NCBI GenBank assembly: GCA_918797485.1
Contig: CAKKNE010000001.1
Coordinates: 1,426,001-1,490,000 of the forward strand
Length of the DNA stretch: 64,000 bases
Source: Pelagomonas calceolata
Taxonomy: Eukaryota > Sar > Pelagophyceae > Pelagomonadales > Pelagomonadaceae
Direction of reading: 5' to 3'
Shown here: piece after piece, positions 47,788 to 58,326 of the stretch
How the letters are laid out: each line of letters opens with the position of its first letter
Numbering within the stretch: the stretch's first letter is position 1
The notes under the pieces: model-generated
The model's input: only the letters and a program-made list of their open reading frames with translations
Databases searched by the model: none
What the model was told of the DNA's origin: nothing
Made by a program: the position numbers and the translations under genes

Positions 47788-50700
47788 TTAAGAAGCCCCC
47801 GACGACTGCCTCGTAATAACACCCGACTCCTGCGCGTCCGTGACACCACTTCCGGTCTCCGAATCCCGAGGCGGCGGCGGCGGCGGAACCGTGCGCGGCA
47901 CGCCGTGGTCCGGGTCGGCGTCCGCCGCGACCCACTGGGGCTTGTCCGCGTCCTCGACGTGCTCTTCGGTCGTCCAGACTTCTAGTGATGGGCGCGCTGC
48001 CCTTAGTTCAGACAAGGGGTCAGACGTAAAGCCCGCACAGTCCACGCAGACCAAGCGCTTCAAATGGGGCCCGTGGAACTGGATCACTTTCAGGACCGCA
48101 TCGGTGAGTCCGGAACAGCCCGACACATCTAATCTAGTGAGCCCGGCCAATTCCACAACAAGAACCTCAAGAGCCGCATCGGACAACCGCACGCTCTTCG
48201 AGAAATCTAACGCTTCTAACCAAAGAGCATCCGCCATGAGACACGCCGACGCGTCCGTCAGTCGCCGGCAGTTGCCCACGCTTAGGTGTTTCACGGCCGG
48301 ACAGTTGTCGCACAGCGCTTTGATGGCTCGATCCGTTAATCGCAGACAGAACGACACGTCGACCTCTTCGAGTGACGGGCAGGCCTTGCACAGTTCCGCA
48401 AATGCTCTATCTCCAATCGTCGAGCAGCGCGAAATGTCGAGGACTTGTAAGAATTGGCCTCTTTGCTGCTTGAACTCCGGTTCCAGGCGTAGATAACTTA
48501 AACCGGCGTCCGTGAGTTGGGCCACACCCCTACAGTGGAGCTTTTCCAAATGTTGTGCTCTCGCGGAAAGGCCGGCGAAGGCCCGATCGGTCAATCGCGC
48601 GCACTCCCCCAGCCTGATCTCGCGCAGCTCGCCGAGCCTGCGTGTTTACGATGAGCGGCGATGGCGTGCGGGCGGGGTGGAGGTACGCTCGAAGCGCGCG
48701 AGCGGCACATCTACGCAAGACGCACGACCGAGAAGGAACAAACGACGCCACGCCATCGAGCAGGCGTCGCGGCGACGGCGTGGGGGTCGACGCGACGATT
48801 CAGAAGGAACAACCGACGGACGCCGCGTACACACATCTGCTGCCGCGCCGCCGCCCGGCCATCCTTCTTACTATCGAAGAAGAAAATTGAATCAGTGATG
48901 AGATGCAGATCCTCGAGACACAACGTCCGTAGGCGCCACAGGTTATGGGTCACGCGCAACGCCGCCGCGTCGGTCACGCGGTGCAAGCCGCTCAAGTTCA
49001 AATACTCGAGAGCCGCACACCTCTCCGCCACCGCAGACACGCCGTCATCACTCAAAGAAGCACAGAAGGACACGTCTAAACTCCTAAGTTTCGACTGGGC
49101 GCAGGTCGTGGCCAAGGCGTACACCCCCGCGTCCGTCACATCAGTACAGAACGCGCAGTGGAAGAGTTCGAGCTGTTTCAGCGCTTTTGCTACTACGATG
49201 AGTGTCTCGTTGTTGACGCCGCCGCAATACGATAAGTTCAGCGCTTTGAGATGTTTGCAGCCTCTTGCCAAAGGCCCAAAGCCTGCATTGGTAAGTTTGC
49301 CACAGCCTTGCGCCGCCACGAGCGTCGCGTGCTTGGCGCCTCGTCCCAAGTGGATGAATGCTTCGTCCGTCAACTGCACGCACCCATCCAGCGTTATGGA
49401 TTGCAAAGATGTATTATGCCTTGCTGCAAACATGCAACACAAATCAGTAACCTCCCCACAAGCTGTGAGATCTAACGATATGGCCAGTCTCCTCGCATTT
49501 AGGACGAGTCGAACATCGTCGTCGCCCACGCGACACGTCCCTCCGTCGTGCTTGCCCAGCGTGATCAACCGGTTGTCCTCGTCTTCTTCTGCATCGCGTA
49601 CTAATTTGCACAGCGCTTCGTCGTTGCGTAATGCGCGGGCCCAGGACAGGTCCACGCCGCCGTAGATCTCGGCGAGATTCAAGTCCGCTAGTACGAGTCG
49701 ATAGCACCTGGCCGCCGCTCTCGCTAGTCTCGGGTGCGCGTTCGCACTGCCTAGTCCAAATCTTTTCGGGACTAGTGCTAAATCCTTGAGAGGTAAAGCC
49801 ATCTGCGATTGATGTCCGAGATCATGAGTGGCGAAGTAGTCCGGCCTCACTCGTAATAGAGCATCTAGCGCGTCGACGCACCTAAAGGCGTGCGCCGGCC
49901 CCTCCGGTAGTCTTCGAATCACGGCTCCCAGCGTCTCGGCGGCATTCAAGCCTTCCAACTTCCGGATCGCCTGATCTAGTAAAGCGGCAGCTCTTCTATG
50001 AGCAGGACCGGCGATCGGCACTGCACTTGTACCAGCACCGGGCGGCAGCGACCGATGATCGGACGCATCAATGCACGCCAGATGGTCGCACAGACACAAA
50101 GCGTGCTGCTCCCGCACGCGAAAGTCGTCGGGCTCGTGCTGCGCCGCTTTTTCGAAGTGCTCGGCGGCCAGCGCGAACAACCGCGCCGCATCCCTAGAAT
50201 GCGAGACGCCCCGCTCCGCACCACCTTGTCTGCCCATTCTAACATGGACCGCGATGTCGTCCGCACTTAGTAACTTGTCGTAGACCGCGACGTGGGCCAG
50301 ACATCCGTGCCAGAAGTGCCGACCTTGCCTCGCCCGGCCCGACGCCATCGACGCGCCGATCACCGCAGGTCTTCTACTTCTCTCAAGCGCCGCGTCCAGC
50401 TCCTTCCGCCGCCGGTCCTCGACGTCGTCGCGCAGTCTCTGAAATTCCGCCGCACATTTTTGGACATTTTCCTGTGTGGGAACGACGCCGTCACGAAACT
50501 ACTCTCACGAGACGCGTAGACTCTCATGCGGCCGCATCGACGGCGTCGAGGCGGTGCGGTCTCATGAAGACGCCATCGCCGCGACCACGTCAGGTTGAAG
50601 CTCATTTCATGCTCTGAGTCAGCACCATGTACAATTCTTGTCTATAAGCGGCGCGAGCCTTCAACAACGCCTCCTGCTTGCCGAGTCGCTGCAGGCCCTG

Positions 50701-53700
50701 CTCCTTGGCGTTGGCCGTCATTTTATATTTAAACTCCGACTGCTCCACTAATTTGATCGCGGCCTGCTTGATGCGCTGCATGCCTGCGTGGGATACGTAT
50801 CAGACGCCATCGACGCGACGTTCAAGTTGAGAAATTGACGCGGAGTCACGGACCCTCGCTCGTCTGCATGTACACCTTGGCCTGCTTGTCCGTCTGCTTC
50901 TTGCACAAGGCGCGCGCAGCATCTTCATCTTTTTGAATTTGCTCTAACTCTTCTTTACGGCCTTGATTCGCGTCCTCGTTCTGCGCGAGGACCTCGGGGG
51001 CCACTTCCATGCGTGCCGTTGGTCGCCCATTGACAAACAACCGCATCATCGTGCCGTCATACGTGCCTACCACATGTTGCCACTCGTTCACACGACTTTT
51101 CGGGCCCTTCAACACGACCTCGGCACTGCCGCAAAAGAGCGTGAAGCACCACTCGTGCGTGTTCATGACGGCTAGGGCGCCGCGGCCCGTCATACATGCT
51201 ATCCTGTAGGAACCCTCGTCCTCAGCTAACAACGCCCATAGTTCGAGGCAGAAGCTTTGTGACGGTTTTTGCGGCGAGATTCTAGAGCAGTATGAAGACA
51301 CTATGTGCCCACATTCGCTGGGTTCGAAGCGACAGCACTTCGGGCCCTCGACCGGGCGTCTTATCACATCTGCTTGTGCATCAGCGGCTTCGAGGAACGG
51401 GACACCGCAATACACTCCTTTGGCAAAATAGCCGTCCAACGAACCGCCCACATCACCTCGGTTCCTAGCTAAGTGGGCTCCCGGCCGCTCGTCCAGAGGT
51501 AAGTAGAGAGGCGGCTTATGTCGCTTGATCAATTTGTTGTAGTCTCCTGTGCATTGTCGAGCCTTGTGTGCCAACAGTAAGCCTCGGGCCACGTCCAAAT
51601 GACAGATGCCATGCTTAATAACTGGCTGGCAGGCCGGCCTCGAACCAGAACAAGCGCCTAAACTACTGACAGATGTGTCCGACTTGTTCAAGTCGGCCGA
51701 GACAAATACAAAACCATCCGGTTGTGCGTCAAACGCTTCCAATGCTTTTGAGTTTATAGGTAAGCCACACAAGGCACTGACCCTTCTGATGAGGTAGGGT
51801 AATGTCGGTAACAACGTCGTCCGGACCGTACACGCCTCGACACTATCGATGGCTCTGTCACCATACGACTGGTTCACTCGAGGCACGATTTCCTCTTGCC
51901 AGATGACATCTGCCGTCGGATGCCCGCCCGTCAAAGCATTGAGCAGATCTATAGCAAAAGGTGACGCAATCGACGGCACGACGCAACCGTGCAAGCGCGC
52001 ACTTCGACGCATGTAGAACCGCAGTAGTAGTTTAGCTGCTCTGCAGACCATCTCGCACAACAACGCGATGCGCATCTCCTTGCTATTACGCGCGTCGCGC
52101 ACCTCGCCCGCGAAGACCACTTCGCTATTCGTACTTAACCCTTCGAAGGGCTCCTCGAGGGGGCACCTGTCTTCGCTGAACTCCTCTGTACTACTAACTC
52201 GAAAAACTCTACCAGCTACGAGTATGCGAGAACCTCGCTCGAGCTCGAGCCGGAAGTCCGACGACGTCCGCAAGACAGAACTCCCGAAGTCGCAGCGCGC
52301 CGTTCCTGTTAATCTACGCCAGAACTTTCTCCTCAGTAAACCCATGTGTCGCAGGTTAGTACCAACTCGATGGAGCTCCGCCGTCACGTCCAGGCCCCAG
52401 AGTCGCGAGGGACCTAGCCTCTGATCAGAATCATTATATCCAGAACCCATCTTTCTGGTGGAGACAGGTATCTCCAATGCAAACGGATCGGCGATGGGGT
52501 CGAAGGCCGGTACATCTCGGGAGCGTGGACCTAGCGGTCCGCGACTAGCTAGATCCTCGGCTAACAACGTGAGTTCATTTTCAACAAGGTGTTTTGTGGC
52601 ATCAATAACCCTAGAAACGTGGAGGTCGCCGTCCTCCGTCGCTGAACTAATAGCACAATCCCCGTCCGGAGATAACGGCTGTTGATACCTTTTGACGTAC
52701 TCCGGTCGTAGCATCCTCCAGAAGATCGAATGGCCCCTGGGAGCCACTGGTAGGTGTTCACTGCCAACGGGATTCTCGCTGGGAAGGCAGTTCCACAAGT
52801 TAACAAGGCCGAACCTATCTTCATCGAGTTTATAGGCTCTAAGGTCAACTGAAGCATGAATCGTCTTGGGATTCAGGTCTTTACTACCCTTGACGTTGTG
52901 TGCCGCGAGATTGAGTTTGCGAGCTATTCCCGCCAACAAGTTGTTGCACTCCCTAGAGTCGTTGTGGACTACCTCACCGCGGTCGTCGGTCCCGTGCACT
53001 AGTTCTCGTCGCTCCCTTCTTACCTCGCCACTATCCCCGTACTTGATTAAATTAGTGGGCAAAACAGCGGTGCAGATGACGCGGAAGCCGTGGTAGTCCA
53101 CGGTCGCACTGAGTGGAACTCGGAGCTTATCTGTTTCTAGAGCTTCTCGCAGATACGCTCTGCAACCGTTCCTCTCATGGCCGGCGGCCTTGGCCGCGTA
53201 CTCGTCCGAACCATTAAATATCCCATGTTCGTCGGTCGCTACTTCGTACCGCACCCCCCAGGCCTCATATTTATAAACTCGTGGGCCCCGGCCGCCCACT
53301 TCCGCCCTACAATCGGCGTCTTTTTCACTCACTACTGGAATTGTCTTCTCGGAGATGGGTAGGTGCCACTCATGTAACACTGTGGTGGCCCCTCGCACGC
53401 ACGCATCTAAAAAACCCTCACATACGGATATCAATTCCGTCAGTCGCAGCTCATCCAACTGGTTGAGGGGCTTCCGATTCGACTTGAGTCTAGAAGGTGC
53501 CGAGACGTCGTCTGCGTGTATTAAAGCAGTAAAGTACCTCTCGGTCCACTGCTCTCTGTCCTCTGGAAGTACTTCAACCCCAGGTTTCCTTCCTTTGATC
53601 AAGTTGTGGCACCGTTTCACGTCTCTTCTCCTTTTCAGCCAGTAGTTCCGCGTGAGTTTTGTTAATCTAATCTTCTTCTGTTCCTTCTCGAGGGCCTCTC

Positions 53701-54646
53701 GCGCGAGTTGTTCCTGCTCGTCGCACTTCTTGAGCGCTAGGTCGCATCTATTTAGTAAATCGTCGACGGTCGGGTCGATGAGTTGCAAGGGCGTCGTGCC
53801 TCGCTTCGCCGAGGCCATCGCCGCGCGCACCTTCCGATCGACGACGGTCCGAGCGTTCTCCGCGCCTTTCTCGGCCCGCTCGACGACTCGGCGCTGCAGC
53901 CACGCATCATGGCGCGCGTGCTGCTCCGTGACGACGGCGGTTAGCAGCCCGAATTCGAAGTCGGAGGCTAGTACCTTTCGCAAAGCTTCGGCCACGACAA
54001 GATCATCTTTCAACAATCTAAAGTGTTCTTTCAGCTCCGTCGTCAAGAATGGAGGGATCGGTCTCGTCGCCAGAACGGTCTCGACGTCCGGTATTTGTAG
54101 CCCCGGGAACGCCGGAGACAATCGAATGAGCGTAGCTTGCTTCCGTCGCGAGTAGCGGTGGCGCGGCGCCCCGAAGTGGCCGCCGAAGACGTGGGATTCC
54201 GCAGAACTTGTTCCTAAACAAGCGCCTTCTCCCTTCAGAGAAGTTTCGATGTACCCCAACAAGAGTCGCTTCGAGGGCAGCTCGAGGAGCATTTCTTCGG
54301 TCTTGAGCACGGAAAAGACGGGATTCACGGATCGTAAACGACGCATGAAGTCGTCCGGATCCGGGATGGGTGAGGCGTACTGCCTCCTCACTGCTCTTTC
54401 CTTGTCCGACTCGCCGGCCCCGTCTCCATGAAGTTCCGGCGGGAAGCAGCCGACGAGCATCTTTTCTATCCTACTTCTTGATCGGGCATTATACGCTTGG
54501 CGATACGCATCAGGATCCTGGCCATACACATCTAGATCGATGTCTACGACCAGCGATTTCTCGTCCCGTCGCGGCGTCTCGATGGGCTCGTCCTCGACCT
54601 CTTGGGTGGAGAAGGGGTTCGTCAGGATCGACGCGAAGGCCGTCAT
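47788..54646 (-). CDS. Giant CLU-like / LamG / LRR protein, four exons
   Basis: Exons are 50854-54646, 50626-50783, 48835-50471 and 47788-48637 (2,145 aa). Residues about 460-640 match the central domain of CLU/TIF31 proteins (VDYHGFRVICTAVLP...LVHGTDDRGEVVHND...LRAYKLDEDRFGLVNLW...WRMLRPEYVKRYQ), which bind mRNAs for mitochondrial proteins. A LamG/ConA-like jelly roll starts at about 1132 (WCFTLFCGSAEV, NEWQHVVGTYDGTMMRLFVNGRP) and resumes at about 1371 (HGCLAHVAVYDKLLSADDIAVHV) after a coiled-coil insert of roughly 150 residues. A TPR-like region follows, then AMN1-type Cys-containing LRRs from about 1650 to 2075 (LNLSYCGGVNNETL, LDVSFCASLSDDG). The three introns are introner-like. It reads in frame with the upstream gene across one stop codon. 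Confidence 0.85.
48638..48834 (-). mobile_element. Introner-like intron (type C), 197 bp
   Basis: Sense donor GTGTGTACGCGGCGTCC, acceptor AAACACGCAG, phase 2, inside the LRR region. It contains two core copies facing each other (cacgccgtcgccgcg and gctcgatggcgtgg). A stronger-looking donor GTAAGA 37 bp upstream gives the wrong frame. Confidence 0.7.
50472..50625 (-). mobile_element. Introner-like intron (type B/D), 154 bp
   Basis: Sense donor GTGCTGACTCAGAGC, acceptor TTCCCACACAG, phase 0 (RQELYM|ENVQKC). The donor side resembles type B; the acceptor side (ctgtgtgggaacgacgccgtc on the plus strand) matches intron 56250-56496. Confidence 0.7.
50784..50853 (-). mobile_element. Introner-like intron (type B), 70 bp
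   Basis: Sense donor GTCCGTGACTCCGCG, acceptor ATCCCACGCAG, phase 1. The body tttctcaacttgaac then gtcgcgtcgatggcgtc is nearly identical to intron 25687-25830 in another gene. Confidence 0.75.
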
Positions 54647-54649
54647 GGA

Positions 54650-57600
54650 CTAGTGTAACGATCTCACGTCCTTCGGGGGTGGCGCCGCGGGGCCGTTCAG
54701 ATTCACACCAGTAGGTGCTAATCCTCTTTCTTGCTCCATCTCGTCGAAGCGGTCGCCGACCTGCTTCGCGACGGCGTCGCAGGCCTCCTCCATCATCAGG
54801 CGGACCGCGGCGTCCCGGTCCATGCTCATCCCCTCGGCTTTTTTACGAGTCTGAAAAATCCGGACCTTCGCGTCCCACGTGTGGCGCTTGACGCCCGTCA
54901 ACAATTCTTTATTGCGGAAGTCCTTCTCGACGCGTTCCTTGGCCGTCTGCGTCGCGACGCGCCGCGCCTGTTGGAACGCCTGGACCCGAGCCACGTGCTC
55001 CGATTTTTCGCGGTTCTTCTTGCCTCGCCAGATGTTCTGGAGCTTCGTCGCGGCGCGCTCGGCAATTTTGGATTCATGTACCGTCATGTTCGTGAGGTGA
55101 CCTGCGTGGCACGGACTCCGTCGCGACACCGCGGCGGCCCTCTGGCGGCCACGTCGACGGCGTCGAGGCATCGCGTGGACGCCAGCGTCTCCACCAGATC
55201 AAGTTCAAGTTCATTTTCGGCGCCGAGTCACTGGCCGTGCTCGAGGGGTATGACTGCGGATCGCTGTTTCTTTTTTACGGTTTTGAGGAAGCGGGAGTAG
55301 TCCGCCTTGCAGGGGTCATCTAAGCCGCGAGCAGTAGCTCTTTCGTGCAGCTGGAGCTTGAACTCGGACCCGAGCTCTTCTCTGACTTTGCTGGACTCGA
55401 ACGCGACCGTGTATTTCACATCGGCCGGCCTTAATAACCCAAGCTCGAAGAGTCTGACAGTAGGCATCTTCTGCCGCTGATAGGCACTCAACTCCCCAAA
55501 GGCGAACTGCACGCCGAACAACTTCGACAGGACGGTACTTGTTGCAACTGCATGGGCCATCCAATCAGTGGCTTCCGCTAAAGTCATCCGGCCAATGCCG
55601 CCGTTCCGTTCCGACTTGATTCTCTGTTCGGCTAGGGCGCGCTGTGTTACACTAAACAATTCTGAGTCGCCCGCGGGCCGTCGGAGGAACCCTAACCCAC
55701 CTAATAACCGAGAAGCGCACTTGAGCGCTGATAACAGTTCCTCAGGCCCTAAGAACCCATCACCGTCCCAGTCGAAGAGCCTCAAAAAGATCTGTAACCT
55801 CGTAATCAATCGATCACTACAGAGCATCAACAACCCTACAGCAACATCGACAGTCGCGCACTCCTTGTAGGGCGGGTCGTCCTGGCTCCTAGGATCCCAG
55901 GCCCTGTTATTGTCCGCCGCACCCAATGAAGCGAAGAGTGTCAGGATGTTGTCCTCCCTCCGACGTCTATGTACTGCTCGTTCCAGTAGCTTCTCGGCGT
56001 CATCGAGCCCCTCAAGAGCTTGTCGTAATGCACCTTCGCACTCGTGGATCCGCGTCTTCATGGCTTGGACGAACTCGGCTGCCGTCTCGGCGCGCTCTTC
56101 CTTGCTCTGTTCGCCGTACTGCGACCCGCCGCCCGGGAGCGGCGGCGCCTCGTTGCCCTCCTCGAGCTGCAGCTCCAGCTGTTCCTGGGCCTCCTCGAGC
56201 TCCGTGCAGGCTCTATCCAGATCCTGCTGCCTCTCTTTGAGGTCCTTGCCTGCGTGGGGACGACGCCGTCGCGACACGACCGCGGCTCCCTCGCGGGACG
56301 TGTGGACTCTCTCACGACCACCTCGACGGCGTCGAGGCGACGCGGCATCGCGTTGACGCCATCGACGCACGCCTAGACACTCTGACGGCCGCGTCACGGC
56401 GTCGAGGCGGTGTGGTCTCACGAAGACGCCATCGACGCGACCCCGGCAAGTTTCTGCGCTGAGCCACGCGAGCCTGCTTCTCGAGGCGTCTCCCACCTGG
56501 AGCGGTAAATTTCTCCGCGCCGTCGATCTGGTCCGCCTCGTTCTGCATGCGCTCGAGCTCCTGCGCTTCGTACGAATCGCGCACGGAGTTGGCTTTGTGG
56601 AGCGTGTCCGCCTCCAGCTCACAAGTGGCGGTAGCCGCTTCTTCATCAGCCTCGTACCGCGCATCGAGCTGCAGCCGCTCCGCCTCCGTGGCGCAGACCT
56701 TCCGCCTGCCTCTGTATTCATTATCCCGCTTCCGCCGCTCGCGGTCGTGCTTGTTCTCGAGATCAGCGAGTTTCTTATCTCGGAAAAACTTCTTGGACTT
56801 GGAATCTTCCCGAAATTTATCGATGGCCGCCCAGCGCTCCTCGCGCTTGCGCTCGGCCACCTCATCTTCCACTTGTTCTCTCGCTGCTCTAGCTTGGTCT
56901 TCTTTGTCTTGGATGTCTTGGACGGACGTATCTAAGTAGCCGAAGAAGATGGGGGACCGTAATGAGGGATCCCATTCCGCGGGCGGTCGCCGGGGATCTC
57001 TGGGCGGCCTCCCCTCGACGGGTAGGGGGTGGTCCGTCTCGGGGGCCGGTGCTGGGGCGGCCTCATCAAAGATACCTGCGTGGACATCAAATTGTAACCT
57101 GACTCGCTGGTTGATTTCCACACCGGAACGTGCCGCTCGCGACGGAACCAGAATCTTGTGTTAATGGAGACTGCGGTCCCGACGCCGCCGTGAAGTCGTC
57201 GTCGCTGATCGAGGCGGCTGTAGAATGGGCCGTCGAGGTCACACTTGGAGAGGGCGAGGCTCTTCCCGTGGGTTCTGGCGAGGGCGCGGGCGCCGGGGCC
57301 GGCGCCAACGCGAGTGGTCCTAGATCCTCCGACTCAAGGTCCTCGTCGTCCTCGTCGTCCGTGTGGCCCGTGTATTCAAAGGTCTCGGGGTCGCCTCTTT
57401 CTATGCGTTCGAGGAACATCCGATGTCTACTAAGCTTCCGAGGCGCGTCTTCATCGATAGCCATCACGTAGTCCCTCGAGGCGGGGTGCCAGGTCCGTCG
57501 CTTCTTGGCCGCTTCATCTAAATGTCTTTCCTCTTCTATTTCATACGTCACGCGGTAGTAGTCCTCCCAAGACGTCTGGTCACCGAGGACTTCCGCGGCC

Positions 57601-57806
57601 TCGCGCTTAGGGTGCGGCACGGCGGCCTCGCCCGGTCTGCTCTCAAACGCGTGCGCGCAGTGGCCGTATTCATCTAGCGCGCGGCGCACGTCCACGAGAG
57701 ACCACCTCTGGAAAAACGCGAACCGCTCCGCGAGTTCCTTCAAACGCTCCGTCTTCGAGCCCTCCTCGACCTGGCGCATGATGAGCGTGGACGAGGCGAC
57801 GCCCAT
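54650..57806 (-). CDS. EF-hand / IQ coiled-coil protein, four exons
   Basis: Exons are about 57134-57806, 56497-57075, 55236-56249 and 54650-55101 (905 aa). The N-terminus is MGVASSTLIMRQ, where MG could be a myristoylation site. A Pro/Ala and Ser-rich linker is followed by long charged coiled coils (about 260-530). A canonical EF-hand loop lies near 570 (FDWDGDGFLGPEELLSAL). An IQ motif sits at about 772-790 (AATKLQNIWRGKKNREK). Calcium sensing plus calmodulin binding suggests a flagellar or cytoskeletal role. The first intron can use either a GC donor at 57133 or a GT donor at 57121; both keep frame. The TAG stop is three bases before the ATG of the next giant gene. Confidence 0.8.
55102..55235 (-). 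mobile_element. Introner-like intron (type B) with GC donor, 134 bp
   Basis: Sense start GCCAGTGACTCGGCG, the same as the type B start GTCAGTGACTCAGCG in 25687-25830 but with GC in place of GT. Acceptor TGCCACGCAG, phase 1. No GT in that phase exists near the end of the upstream exon. Confidence 0.7.
56250..56496 (-). mobile_element. Introner-like intron, 247 bp, largest in the window
   Basis: Sense donor GTGGGAGACGCC, acceptor TCCCCACGCAG, phase 1 (FTAPG|KDLKER). It contains several core units (gtcgcgtcgatggcgtc, gcgtcgatggcgtc, gcctcgacgccgtc), so it may be nested or internally duplicated. Confidence 0.7.
57076..57125 (-). mobile_element. Minimal introner (type A), 50 bp
   Basis: Ends CTGCGTGGACATCAAA and TGATTTCCACACCG with almost nothing between them. 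Adjacent 8-mers aaagatac and gaacgtgc match at 4 of 8. It is the smallest type A copy in the window, essentially two inverted repeats back to back. Confidence 0.75.
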
Positions 57807-58326
57807 GGTGGCTGTTGCGTGGCGCGCGGCCTCTAGTGATCTGCCTTGCTATCGATGGGGAGAGGTGGGGCTGCCCAGAGGTAGGGCTGCCCCGCAGCTC
57901 GGTGCTGCCACGAGTCCGAGCAAGCCGTCGGCGTCGCCTAGGAGCGCACGGCTGCGACGCGCTGCGGCCGTGCCTGGCCGACGAGCGCCCCGGCCGCGCT
58001 CGATGGCAGCCGCGCTGGGCTCTTTGCTTTGAGTGGGCGCTGGGGCCGACCCGCCGCTAGCACTGCGGAGGCCTCGTGGAATGGTCGCGGATGGGTCCCT
58101 GGTCGCGCGACCGGTGGAACCCGCGCGAGCTAGCGGCTGTAAGGCACTAGCAAGCAAAACAAGCTCGATTTGGCTGGCTCCCGCCTCCGCTGTGCTTGCT
58201 GCTCATCGCCGCTCTTTACAATACGTTCGCGTTTTCAGTGCTCGCGCTGCGCCTGTGCTGCATCTGTTACAAGAGCAGCGTTATCACTGCGCCAAGCTCA
58301 ATCCACTCTGCTCCCCCCTCATCGCA
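57807..58326. other. Divergent promoter region with a GCTAG palindrome
   Basis: 520 bp between opposite starts. It contains copy 7 of the palindrome (58129-58151) and short near-repeats gaggtggggctgcc / gaggtagggctgcc at about 57863-57888. Confidence 0.5.
58129..58151 (-). repeat. GCTAG palindromic short repeat, copy 7
   Basis: 23 bp (gctagcggctg ... aaggcactagc), 176 bp before the plus-strand start at 58327 and 323 bp before the minus-strand start at 57806. Confidence 0.8.

Noticed and set aside
47387-47791. Plus-strand ORF of 134 codons covering the hairpin triplet
   Set aside because: Its repeated RRDML peptide is just the translated palindrome; no domain, and the composition is spurious.
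48835-48880. Strong-looking GTAAGA donor in the LRR gene
   Set aside because: It leaves the wrong phase for the only acceptor; the donor GTGTGTAC at 48834 keeps the LRR frame and has the type C start.
54650-54667. 18-bp GTGAG...CTAG unit that would remove the in-frame stop between the giant genes
   Set aside because: It would be in frame, but introns of 18 bp are known mainly from nucleomorphs; the shortest other intron resolved here is about 46 bp.
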